DNA of 64,000 bases from NCBI GenBank assembly GCA_030248215.1, contig JASANG010001312.1:46352-110351 (forward strand). The letters are read 5' to 3'. Below, in pieces: positions 10,131-23,900 of the stretch. Numbering within the stretch: the stretch's first letter is position 1; the number at the start of each line of letters is the position of its first letter. The translations under genes were made by a program, and so were the position numbers. Source of the DNA: Enoplolaimus lenunculus. Its lineage: Eukaryota; Nematoda; Enoplea; Enoplida; Thoracostomopsidae. A model generated the notes under the pieces. It was not told the origin of the DNA. It did not search any database and saw nothing but the letters and a program-made list of their open reading frames with translations.

Positions 10131-11806
10131 TTATCAAAAACGTATAAGCGTCTTAAACCGAAAATAGTATATATGACATAGGGGTTTGAATTTTCCACCA
10201 TGTCCGTTTTTCGAACCTTGTTTACAGCCTCACTTTTGACATTTTTACCGAACCAGAGACTGTCCAGCCTTTCGAATTTTCCGTTTTCCCAGTTTTGCCA
10301 GCCAATCTTACACTTGTGATTTTAATACCAATCCTCCGGAATTGCTAGCCGTCATACTGGAGTGGATGCGTTGGACTCCTGGTCAGAGGTATTTCCTTTG
10401 GAAAATGAGAAGCCCCTGTGGTATACATTGGTCGATTTTGGTTACAATAAAAATTAAAAATGGTTGTTATGAGTGTTTATATTGCTTATTCAAATCGTCC
10501 TTCAATTTTCATATAAATTTTCAGAAAGCCTAGTGAAAATTTGGATACATCTGTCCTGGCAGAAAAGTAAAACATATTTTGTTGAACATTACACAATTAT
10601 ATATCATTAATTGTTTCCATAAATATTGTTGCAAATCGTTTGCGTTTTTACATCCTGCAACCAAGATGTTTCAAAAACATGCTACAATGGGATAACATGC
10701 AAAATTTCTTGCAAAATACATTTGCTATCAAAACTGGGCATTGTATATAACTCATTAATATTTGTACAGACTCTGTGAATCGGTCCGTCATTTTTGCACA
10801 ACGGCTACTCATGTTATAAAGAACATAATTCTTTTTCAAATTTTGGGCATAGCTCCGAGTTTTGTCGTCTGATAAACAAGTTGATGTTTGATTCCATTCC
10901 AATAAATGTTTGGACTAACTCGTATCGTTATAAGGTAAAAAGCTGCACAAATAGCTTCCATATTGGGTACTAAAATCATAGGTGTAGTCTGGTGTAGTTC
11001 CATCGAAAATTGTTGCAAACGTTTTGTGAACAAAAATTCTCACCTATCAGCATTCTGTTTTTAGACTGCTAAAACTCCTGATTAATTTTCAGCAATATAA
11101 ATTTCCAACCAAATCTTGACGCGGATTCAAGCCTGAAAAGCTAGGCGAGCTCAGCCTCTCTAAACTGTACAAACACTTACAAATTGTACATTTAAACACT
11201 TGCACGTGTGGATTGCGCTTGATGCTGATGTCAAAGCGTAGCTGTGTGAATGAAACGCAAATTTCTATAGTTTGTTTCCACAAGAGCGTCGTGTAATCAT
11301 GACGACGAAACATATTAAATAAAACGTTTATACATTTGCAAATTCAGCTCGTTACATTATAGGTTAATAAAACTTAATTCGGCTTCTATTGTGCAGTGCT
11401 GTTGAGATTCGTTTAGAAATAATTATCAGTTAGTGTAAAAATATAACTTATAGACTTTCAATCATTTGTCGCCCGATTAACCGTTTCTTCTTCTAACGTC
11501 TACGGTTTTTTATTGTTGTCCTTCACTTTTTCGTTTAGCTTCATCTGAAGATAAAAATGTATGGACGGTAAATATATTTTCTATTAACGTTGTTCTCAAG
11601 CCAGTGTTTACTAATAGGTCTATAAGGTTTTACATGTTAGTCTTGTAAACGAAATGCTAATGAAATTTACCAGAGATTGATGCAGACTGTCGGTTATACC
11701 CTGGCTAATTTTAAAAGAGGAAAAAACTAAGACAATAGGTATAATGCCACATTTAACTGAAATAAGCATATTATGATTATATTAATAACTAATCTTTGCA
11801 AGTTCT
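10131..11806. other. 3' flank of PDE1, no gene recognised
   Basis: Short open frames on the minus strand (for example 10648-10902 and 11089-11313) have no recognisable domain and no splice context that I can defend. 10190-10440 has weak matches to the GGAAAATTCAAA family. No clear polyadenylation signal for PDE1 was found just downstream of its stop. Confidence 0.4.
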
Positions 11807-11951
11807 TTAACCTTTAGCAGCTTGTTCTTTCCAAACGGATTTATTGCTATGCATGAGATCAATCCAAGGCTGTGGAATATTTAATTTGCCGTCTGCAGTG
11901 ATTGGAACGGTGGATCGTGGTCGACTAACAATTTTTTCTTCTTGATCTTCG
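11807..11951 (-). CDS. PDE1: PDE1 exon 13 (stop codon)
   Basis: Encodes the C-terminal tail from [12 protein letters not shown] to [13 protein letters not shown] and ends with TAA. The last part resembles the vertebrate tail (IIQQNKERWKELAAQ). Confidence 0.9.
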
Positions 11952-14900
11952 CTTCAAAGATACAAAATTACGAAATGTCCGTCAACGCAACAACTGTAAC
12001 ACTTACGCGCAAGGTTAAATGATCACATTGTAAAAAATACAACCAATTTCCAAAATTTTCTTGGCAATTTTTTTTTTGTAAAAGATGTATTAAATCGATT
12101 TTCCGAAACCAAGGACAAATTTTTTAAATTTGCTCAAATGTTAGTTTAACTTTGCTGTTCTTAGAACTTTGAGCTAATATACCCGAAATTCACTGCTATA
12201 AGATTTTTCAACTATTTAAGCGTGTAAAATTATTGACTTTACATGCATCGAGAATAGCGGGCTGACCATATACATTTAAAATTTGAAATCCTAAGGGTGA
12301 TGCAGTGGTGAACTAATGCAATTGACACATTTTTGACAATAAAAATTGTTTTTCTTCTTTGTTTGTTTGCTTGCTTTTTTGTTTGTTTCTTTGTTGGTTT
12401 GTTTATTTGTTTATTTATTTGTTTTTTGTTTGCATATTTGCATGATTGCGTGCATGCTATCAGTGCTTAGCTCTAAACTTGTTGGAATATATAACATGCT
12501 GCAATAAGAACTAACGTGACTCCATTCGATGCAACGTCAGCGATTGAACCATTTTCACTTGGCATTGCAACCAGGGGTTCAACCATTTTAATCAACATTT
12601 CGCCACAAACCAACATACTTGGTTCAACGATAAAATCAATGAAGCCTAAAATATAATCATTTCAATTCGATTGAACATTATGGAATTTACATGCAACAGT
12701 AATTGTTTCGTGCTCGAAATTTATGACACAACTCAAATTAAACTCAGGCTTGGATACTCAGCATATACCTGCATCTATGTTGTAATACATGTATACATTT
12801 GCTTTATGCTACTCGAATGGATCGCAACGTGTGGAATAAAAGCGAAAACAGAAGTTTCGTTGTTAACAAACTGACCGCATAATAAGCCAGAGCCACGTCA
12901 TTATCGTACCTTTTGCTCACGGTTTCCAAAACACAATTAATTGTTTACCCAATGTAGGAACGTAACTACGTGTAATTTCGTTTCGAGCGGTACATAGGTT
13001 TAGGAATCATACATATGTATCACTTTTGGAGCCGTGTAAAATTTGAGTACAATGTTTTAGCATACTAGAAAACATATCACCCACCAATTTGAGATTCCGC
13101 GACATGCACAGAATTACGATCACATAGCGGGGAATAAGGAAGGCCCATTGATGCTTCCAAGTCACCCTAAAACATACTAAATGCATATAAATTTTCATCA
13201 GTCATAACTTCTTAAAATGAAACAAGGAACAAAGATACGTTAGCTTAAATCTGCCCTGGCCCTGAAAACAGACAACTTCTTAATTAACCCAAAAAATTTA
13301 AAGAATACAGTTAAACGACTATTCGAGAGAAATTTAGAACTTAAAAGCTTTACATTTTTGTAGGAACGGTTCTAGAAGAGGACGTTTTTCGTTAGTGGAA
13401 TGATAATAGGAGAGGTCATGAATGATATGCTCAAAAATGCAGTCATTTTTAAAACGAACCATTTTGGAACAAACGCCGGCTGACGAACAGAAACGAAAAA
13501 GCGACCGAGAAATTACGGTAAAAACGTTGGTATCCGAAAAATTTTCAATAAGTAGGACAACTTCATACCGCTGGGCTAGCTTGGAGCAAAATTCATACCG
13601 TATTATATTGAAAACTGGGCATTTTGGCGCTTTCCGCCACATTCAAAGTTAGGGTGCGTGTTTAGGCTTGGGCCTAGACTTAAGAAAAAGCTTCGAAAAA
13701 TGCTTAGATTTATCTTCAAATTTTCCTAAAACCAAGCTTGAGATTTAATCACGCAGGGAAAAGGTACACAAGATTCAAAAACCAAATTTAAATTATTGAA
13801 TTTTTACTTGTCGAAAAAACTCTTCAATAACCGCGTTGGTCCATACTGTGTGAAGATTCCATGGTTTCGCAGGATGACTAATATCGCAGCAGTGAACCAT
13901 CAGACTGACTGCCTTAACTTTGTCGATACTGCAACAAATACTTTTTAACGACATAAAAACAGAGCAGTGGCTTTTTCGAACGATACACTTTAATGTTTTG
14001 TGTATTGTAGCTGTTACGTATTCGGCTAGAAAACCCATTACGAGCTTCAGATGAACCATTTGTATTGCAAAATATTTAGCACGGCAGAGCCGGCGGTGGT
14101 GTACAGAACCCATTCCTCCTCGATGCGCCACATTGTCTATCCACCAGATATAACCTGCTTAAAATTTGACGGTTCAGATTCTTCATCAGAAGCAAAGGTT
14201 GCCTGTTTTTAGATCAAAATTTGCCAAATATTGCGACGATACAAAACAAATTAAAAATACACAATTTTCAATATTTGAACAGCAAAGTATGTTTACTCTG
14301 CTGCCTGTAAAATTGCTTAAATCTCGAAACTAAAAAACATCCTCTTCCATAGAAAAACAATGGATCCGCCACTGCAACAAGTTTATGCATTAATACTTAC
14401 CTTTCGGGCAGGCCAAGCATATTTTTCATGCCTTTAATCTGTGCAAAGTGCGTCGACATGTCGGTCGCCAACACAATTTCAATCACCAGATTTCGAAATT
14501 CTCTAAATTTTACAAAATAACTTCAAGTGGTGGAATCTTTATATTCACTTTATTTGTGGAAGTTGAAAGCAAGAATTTGTTTCAACCAACCTATGTTTCT
14601 CAAGTGTACCATAGTTCGGTAATTACCAGCATTGTACGTAAACTTTAGCTGAGTAGATTATACTAAAAATAAATATCAAAGTGCATTTTTTAAACGCATA
14701 AAGTGCACAATTTTGCAACGGCAACCCTTGCAAATTTAATGGACAAACTGACATATCTGCTGCATAGCGAATTTCTATCTCGGGAAGGCGACACTAAAAG
14801 TACCAGCCCACGTACCTGAAATCATTACGGTTTATGAAAGCTAAAATGTTTCTTTCTTCTTCTTTGAGCAGCCGAAATCCAGCGCTGATATGATGATTTT

Positions 14901-17900
14901 CGAGCACCGAACGGTCGTTATACAATAAAGCGAATTCAGAACTAGAATTAAAAATGTATACCACAATTAATTTCCATTTTCATACTATGATAATAAGATA
15001 TCTAAACACGATTTCCTAGTTGACCTCAGAGGCGGATCCAAAAAATACTGCAAGGGGGAGGACTGGCAAATGTTACAAAACGCAAAATTGTAAGGTAGGG
15101 GCTTATCATTTTATCGTCAAAAATTTTTCCAAGGAAAAAACTGTAAGGTTATATCACAAAAAGATTCTGAGCGTAAAAATTGTATTTTCTTACAAAAAAA
15201 TTTCTGGGGAAGAAAATTGTAATGTAGGGACCATACCATATTTACACAAAAAACCTGACGGGTTGTAAGGTAGAGCGAGACCTGACCATTTTATCACAAA
15301 AAATCCTGGGGTCGAAATTAGTTTTTCTATGAAGAAAGTTAAATTAATGTTTACATTAAAATTGCACTTTAGGAAATTGATTATAACTTAGAAATTGACA
15401 AAAGAAATAGAAAATTTTACACTATGGTTAAGTATTTAAGCACTGTTTTAAAATTCTGAAATGCAGTCTTTTCAGATTCGAACCCTAAAAACACCGAAGA
15501 ACTTAAAAGAAATATACTGTTTGTAACAAAGAAATAGATAAAACCTTCAATAAACATCGGTTTTGGATGGCCGAGAGCGCAAGTATTTGTACACAAAACG
15601 TTTTAACAGAGGTAGTTTTTAAATATGTCCAGGGCCGTAATTGTTTGGGTAGACTGAGAATCAAATCTGACACTTAACTTAGGCTTAAATCTAAATTTGA
15701 CACTAAGCTTGGTTTAACCTTTAAACTTAGACTTAGTCTAAGTTTAGCGCTTCAGCTTAGTTTAATGTTATTACACTACCTATGCTCCTCAACAGTGTGC
15801 TATGTTTGCTACCTTCCTTATCCATAAAATTGGCTGAAGAAGGAAGTAAGCTGGCTACTAGCCTTTGCGCTGCGTAAATAAATAAACGCACTATCGACTG
15901 CATTAAACCCGGTCTGGCTACGGGATTGTCTGCAGAGTAAGTGAGTAACGCAGTATCGACTGCATTAAACCAGGTGTACGTTAAAACAAGAGATATGAAC
16001 ATTTTTGATAGACGATGACAAGTAAAATGTCAAACGTTTGCTCTCGAAGATTCAGAAAAACCAAAATCTCACGAATATAACGAGCAAGTCTAAACAATTT
16101 TATTGCAAAATCTTCACTCAAATAATAGATTTCATTTCTATTGGAAGCATGGTCTGGGCGGTCCCATGACATCCGTGTTATTTAAACATTCAGAGTGATA
16201 TTTAAAACTTGAATTAGACATCGGTTTACTTTCAATCCTGAGCTTTAAAACTATAACGTAAGTATTTAAATTTATCTCCATCTGGCAATTTCTGTTTTTT
16301 CATTTCTCTCTTGTTACTTTAGTTAAGCATATCGTATCCCATATGACTTCAATTTATCAAGTACAGTTTCCTCATATTAACAAGTGTTAAAAACATCGAG
16401 TAGTAATTTATGTTGACCTTTGAAATTCGATTAACCTTTTGACCAAATTTTGAAATTCGCTTAATATACTATTACTCTAATTTTTGGTTTTCAATTTACT
16501 GTCTAAGCAGTTTGCGTTTGATGAGACGGTGAATTGACGGTTTCTATTTCACTGGCACGGACGCAAAATAAAATGGACGGTGTATAAACAATATATGGTA
16601 TTTTATACTTGGACTTTCTACTTCTGCGTCGTTATAGCAAGAGAAAACGTCAACAAAATTTACTTGTTATAATTTCAGCTTAAAATTACAGCAATTTACT
16701 GGATCCTGAAAAAAGTGTAAAAGAAAATTGTTAATACATACATTGTCTTTAAACTTTAAAGTTTATGCACAATTTCGATGCACCAGTTACCAAATTGACT
16801 CCAACACAAGTTGCGTTTAAGCATTGCACTTTGGAAGAAATGTCGCGAATTCATGCGAACGTTGCTATATCTTTGTCTTGACCGTTTATCGCTTTCAAGA
16901 TAAAATATATCCAAAACATTGTTTATATGAACTACAACGACGCTGTGAAGTGTTTTGATTTGATAATTTCAAAATTCCCAGACACAAACTTACTAAGACT
17001 GTACATGAAAGTTATTCGTATGACCCGTATGCTCAAAATCATGAATCATTGCGGCGAATATGCACCCAAATATCTGAAGATCTGACATCATCTCCTGCAA
17101 AGTATTTAACCAAAGGTGAAAACGAGACAATAAAGTATAAAACGCTATGCAGGGATTTCCAGCGACTTAATTTTTAATTCCAACCAGACCAGAAAATTAT
17201 TGATGATGATTATAGGTAATTCCCTTCTAAAAGATCTAAACCTTAATTTTGCAATCAGATTTAGTACACTTGAATTGTTTGGTTTTTAGCTTGCAAGCTT
17301 TTTCCCCATGATATATTGTGCACTCCGGTCAGAAGTTAATAAATCCGTCTTTGCGCCGCCCAACTAGATTTTGGGACATCAAAATTGGCGAGATACGGCT
17401 CCCCAGTTCCGTCTATGGGGATGTCCGTGTTTTTCTGTCTAATTCGTGTTATATAGTCAAAATAGTTGAACAACAATAAGGTTAATTGTTCGTTTAACAC
17501 ATTTTAAATGTAAGATAACCACCAATTTACAACTAAATATTATGCTGTAAAATTGTTACTCCAAGTCCGGTTCGAACCAGCATCCAACTGCATGTTTGCG
17601 TTACATCAGCACCGTGTATTAAATTGTGATACGGATTGCTGTGTTTACTGTAGCCAATCTGTAACTGCAGCAGAAATTTTTCAAGTACAGCGTGGGGTAT
17701 CTGAAATGGTGCAATTGCAAACAAATGTTGTGGTTTACAAAAAGAGAATAAAATTGTACAGAACCAAGCTTAATCTGACGGTTTCTGGAAACCGCAAATG
17801 TAAAATTGATTCAGTAAACAAAGCTTATCGGCGTTGTGTCAATGGTGTTTGGTTCAAGCAAAGCAAACATCTTTTGGTTTAAATTTGAAAAAATATGAAG

Positions 17901-20900
17901 AAAGGACATATTTAGCACGGCAACTGCTGGTATTGCTATTATTCGTGAATAGACATTTTTAAGTACACCAATAAATCAATCTCACTTTAAAACGACTCAG
18001 AAGTGAATGTTGGTTGAACAACTCGAATCCAACGTATTTCAAAGCATTGTTATCAGTGACTTCATTCAATTTAAACACATCAAAGTCCCATTCATGAATG
18101 CGCTGAAATATTAAAAAGTTATTGTAAAGATACAAAAAGATTTGGCAAGTTTATACAACTATGATGTCATTTACAGCCTAGAGTGCATTTAACTTGAAAA
18201 ATAATATATATAATTTAAAATATATTTTGAATCAAAGGACGATGAAGCTAATTCGTGTCGGCTTCCTGTACCACATATCTGCTTTACAATAATGTGCTCA
18301 CAAACAATTGAAAAGAGTAAAACAAGGGCTGGTGTGAATATTGTGTATTCAAAATAATTTACTGTTTATCCGTGCATTTAAATTAGAAATTAAACTGCTC
18401 GGAAGTCTATGTATGTCAGAACTTTTGGCTAATTCGTTATTTGAATGCCAAACTTATTAAATACTAATAGAGGACAACTGTGAATTAAATACGCAATGCA
18501 ATATGTTCTACTACAAAGAAAACGCCGCGTTTTCTCGACCATTGCCTTCTACTAATAACAAGCATCAACTTTTAGAAATAATCTTAACTCAATTGAGTTT
18601 CATTCCTAATATTAAGGCCAACTGTATAGTATAAGAAAATGTATACACCAGCCAAAAGTCTATTGCATATATTCTAATCCAATGTATGTTGTCACTGAAA
18701 TTGAATGTTCTACCACGTACCCAACCATAGAAGAGGAATTACAAATTCGCTGGCACAATACATTACAGTATTACCTTTAAATAAGGCTGAATGTTTTCTG
18801 GTATTGGAGCCAAAGGTTCGCCGCTAACCGAACTTCTTCGAAAAATTCTGAAATCATAGTGTGTAGCAAATATCAGATTGCGATATCGATTATATTAATA
18901 CTGAATACGTTGAAGAACACAGCAGCACAAGAAACGATTCTGTTAAATTTTACTGCTTCCGTAATCAGAAGTATACAGTGGTGGGTTTTATCTAAAACTC
19001 TGACAAGCTCCACTTCCTGCAGTCTTTTCGGCCATATGTTGTAAACCAAATGTCAAAATTGTAGTTGAAACGCTTTAGCAAAAACAAATAAATTTCATAC
19101 TTACTTATCAAACATGATGCCCAGTCGAATCGCGTTTGCAACCGATTTAAACCGTGTGATAGGTTTTACGTGCACTTGACGAGTGAATGTTGATGTAAGC
19201 CAGTTGCGTACTTCATCCGGGACGTCTTCTGGACTTACATCCGGTAACACCTCATCGTCTTCTTCGACGATCCGCCTGATACAAACACAATTTTATTGCA
19301 AACCATAAGTTCTAATGGCAGATAGGCTTTTACCGTGGTTAAAGTTTAATGTACTGACCTGCGTTAGCATTGATTAATCAAACAGTTGGATCATAATTAC
19401 CAGCCAGACCTTTTTGCCGCGTGTATGCCCGGCTCTTAATTATATACCTGGCTCGACCTTACCCGGGAGTACCCACAAGTGTTCATGAACAGCGTTTACT
19501 GTGATTGAGCGACACCGAAAGCGTATAAACTGTTACGGTTATTGGTTATTCTTTCTTTGACTACTGTTCCTGTCCGCACCATTCCAAAAACAATTACCAT
19601 GTCTGAACAGTCGTCAACTTACAAAACATAAATACCTACCTGCTTTCGTCCATATACGCAGATTCCAAAATGATCGCTGCGTACTCGACATTTTTCTTTA
19701 AATCATCCAACGGTAATTCCCCTCGATTTAACTGATGCAGTATATAGCGCAACCTGAAATACTGAAAATTCTTCTTGAACGAGCCAATATTAATGATGCT
19801 AGTAAATAAGTGAATGCGATTGCAAGGTCTCTTTCTATTCAAAAATAATTAATTTACTTGGTTTGTTGCTGTTGTATTGCAACAGATTTAATCGAGTAGC
19901 CGGGCAATGAAGCTGACGGCTGTGGGGTCGTGGACCTTGCAACCTCGCTACTCCACGATTGGGCATGCGGAAGTCCTGTAGTTAATACATTTCATCCTGG
20001 TCGCATTGGCGTTTTGTGCTTTATGTCCTTACTTGTTGGGTCCTGGTCCGGTTCTTTTCTCTTACGTTACTACTGTGTTCGCTTCTTTGTCATGATTAAC
20101 GCTGCTTTTCAGCTATTTCAAACCAGCTGTCTAGCTAGTTTCATATGTTGCTTTACTTAAAAGCTTCAACAAAGTTTTTAAAGGCCATGCAAATTACAAT
20201 TCTTATAAGCTAACTTCGTGCGCAAGACGTCCAAAATTATTTTCTATCAAAACGCTGAAACTTATGTGTCGAGAGCGTAGTTTGCATTTTCACTTTACAG
20301 TTCTTCTGTTTGATTGAGCTTACTTTTACCTATATTGCATTCTGCATTTATTTTGGCATTCCGGGTATAGAATGGCCTTATTGTGCAAACGACACTTTTT
20401 GGCGCTCGGATGACAATTGTCACGCCGACTTGAGATTGCTGCGTTCAAAAGCAACCGGAAAATGTACCTATTAACTTCTTTTGTATGATACTGTTGAACA
20501 CAATTCCGCAATGTTGTCTGCTTAATAAAGTGTTCGCGCTTTTTGAGCTATTTTTAGCCTAACAGAAATATGGTTTTTTGTACGATCGTTGGAATTTGTT
20601 AGCATGTGTAAGCTTTTCTTTTAATCTTTACACTGAAATACGCGCTAATTGTTTCTTGGGTTAGTCCATTGCAAGCAGCACTTCCTATGGATTACGTCGG
20701 TTTACTTCGTTTATCTCAAACCTTACTGGGCTCGTTTGAGTTATTTATCCCTAAGCTATTAGATTACCCTTGACCCTTAAGTTTTGTTATGCGTAGCTTA
20801 AGTTTAGTATTTCGTAGGTGCAGTGCTCGGCTCATTGCAAACTAGCGGTACGTATTTACCAGGTATCTAGTCATCCACCTGGCTTACAATGTACAAGCCG

Positions 20901-23900
20901 CTGAGACGGCCCAGTTTTACCGATTTCGTTCAATGAAAGTCCCGCATGTTTGTAGTAGTTTTGATCTGTATAGCCGATTGGTCAAACCTACGCCTTTCAG
21001 GGCGCGGCTCATTGAAAACTAGCCGGACGAGTGTACCAGGTATCTAGTCATCCACTTGGCTTACTATGTGCATGCTGTGAGACGGCCTAGTTTTACCCGT
21101 TTGGTTCAGTAGAAGTCCAACATGTTTGTAATAGTTTTGAGTTATATAGCCGGTTGACCAAACTCACGCCTTTCGGGGTCGCTTTATAAGTAGCCATTTT
21201 ATCGTAGGTTCCTAAATGGTCGACCAATCTTGCCTACGGAACAAATCCGCCATTTTGCCAGGAAATAAATTTGACTGGAATGTGGCTAGCCCCTCTACGA
21301 CCGTGTATGCGGTAGGATTAATCACCTTTAATCTAGGGACATTCACTGAGCTGTGCATCAGATGGCATATCACGACCGCCTCGAGATGGAAAATTGCCGG
21401 CGGGATCCATGTAGCAATTTCCTGACAGGAGTGATGCTGTCAACGCCGTTAAATGTTCGGATCACACATGATTACTCTCACAGATACATATCAGTGTTCG
21501 CGGAAATTTGAGATTACCTCCCAGGATGTCGACTTAGGTTGTCCCCATGCCGAACATGGGATGTCTCTCGCCCTGATTCCATGCTACTTATCATCTAGTA
21601 AATTTAAAATTGCTGAGAGGGGATAGCGATCGTGACAATACTCCTAACTTATTGCTCATTTTATGTAATAAAGCATGCTATGACGAGATCAGGGGCAAAA
21701 GATTTAGAGCCTGAAACATGTTTAGGAAGCTCTATCAAAATTTGTCGACTTATTTATATATAACGGGCAGGTGTGTGAAATTCGCGCAACACTGCTTTAA
21801 GAATTGCTATACCTATGATGTATACAGCTAAGAAAAAGGTTATCGAAGAATGTACGTTTTTTGTGCCATAGCAAGTTTGCTAGGAGTTAAAATAAATCTG
21901 AGATTTTAGCCCACTTACCTGCACGCATGCTTTCGCATCTGCATTTGGTAAAACGAAAACGTGTCCGTAGTACTTCCAATAACAGACATTTTTATTACAG
22001 TTGAACACAACTAATCCGTATGAAAAATTTTATTTCAATGTTTATTTCGCCAATATTGCATTTTCTTTCAAGTTGGAATTCCATCTTAGCCAAGTACGGT
22101 TTTTCCTAGCAGAAGGTTTTTCCATTAACTGTCTGTGAAGAATTAAAAACCATTTCGAACCTCATCACCAACGCTAAGCAGCTTGTTTTTCGCAAAAGGT
22201 CTATTTTTCTGGTTTACATAAAAAATTTGTTTCATGGAACGCATTTTTAATAATTATACCAACGTACAGCGTTAATGAATATCCTTACTGGTAAACTTTG
22301 TGTCCCAAGTAAATGTTTATCCAGACCAGCGCCAACCATGTTAAAGTCTGTTTCAACAGTCACGCTCACTTGTGCATGCCTATTACCAATTTCCTAATAA
22401 AACACGATCCGGGGACCTCAGTGACCGACCAGGAGTCTAACGATGTGTACCATTTGCCGTTATGAATCGTTGCAGCTCTCTAGTACGCTTACGTACTAGG
22501 ACAGGTACTGACAGAAACCTACATTGTTGTAGGGCTGCGCTATACTCGCCACGCGTTATCTCAAAAAAATTTGTTACAAACGGACGCTGCCGAGCGGCAC
22601 GTCTGAAGTGTAGTTTTATTTGCAACACGCGGCGCCGTGCGGTGGCAAACAGCGCCACGCGGCAACGAGCAGCGGTGAACGGCACCGTGCGGCGCCAAGT
22701 GTAGCGCGACTATTGTTAGGGCTATTGTTGGCGACTAAACTTCTAACCAGTGCAAATATACATATCCAGAATTCTCGATTAAAAATATTGATGTGTTTAT
22801 TACACAAAGCAACAAACGATAAAAACTGAACTACACTGCGATGAAATAGGAAACGCTGTCCATCAGGAACAATAAAAATTGTTCTACGGAACCAAAATTA
22901 ATTGCAGACATTGACATATTACAAAACGAGGAATACCGCGCAAGAAAACTGGTTCGATATATTGTACAAGAAGGCACTGATGAAAGAGCTTAATAGAATC
23001 ACTAAAAGCTTTTAGTCGCTTCGTTTTGTTTCCCATCACGAATATATTATAGCAAAAATAACGTATATCTGACTACAAAAACATATACTGTGGCGGGTAG
23101 CCTTCAGTAAGCGAACACACCGCAATGGTAGAGAGTGACTTGAATCTTTAGAAAGATGTATCCGCAATGACACAAAGCCTATTAGTAGTTTCTATGAAAG
23201 CACAAAAAAATTAATTTCACTGCCTTAACTTGCAGTATGATAAATATTACTAATAAATAAATTTTACTGATACGTTTTGACTTCGCGGTTTGAACCAACA
23301 GACGGTTGCGCAAGGCACCAAAAATTGTATTTATCATTGATTATTGGGCGTCTGGGGGTACGTGCACACGTTCCCACACATTTATTGATGGTAAAACTTG
23401 AACTTAGGTTTTTAGGCTCGCATAGATTTAGGTAAAGGCTTGGACACAAGTTCAAGTTTAGATGCAAACCAGAGGCGGATCCAGAAGTTTGTAACGGGGT
23501 GGCTAACTGGCCGGTAAATCTTATGAAATACAATTTTTACTGTGTACTATACATACGATTGACAGCGAAAAAAGCATAAGATAGGGACCTTGTCATTTTA
23601 TCACAAAAAATTTCTGATGGGGGTGGCATGCGCTGCTTCTGGATCCGCCAGAATTAGGTAAGCCTCTTCCTGTAACCTAACCCTAAGCTATAGCCTAATC
23701 CGTAGCATTTGAATTGATGTGCACAATAGACTGGGTGTTTGTAACTCATTGATTGCGTACGTTTTATAATTGGCATATCATGTATGCTGTGTACATTTCA
23801 AAAACATATAAAATAGAGAGTTGAGGAAGAAAGTGACATTCATCCCTGTGCAAACAAACTTCTCAGCGGCTTATTAGGTTACCTCTTTGCATAATACATG

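Noticed and set aside
13334-13652. Overlapping frames on both strands in a PDE1 intron
   Set aside because: No domain, no splice fit with PDE1, and mirror frames on both strands suggest composition only.
22437-22829. Four overlapping Arg-rich frames
   Set aside because: Produced by the GCGGCGCC-rich block; no domain and open on both strands.
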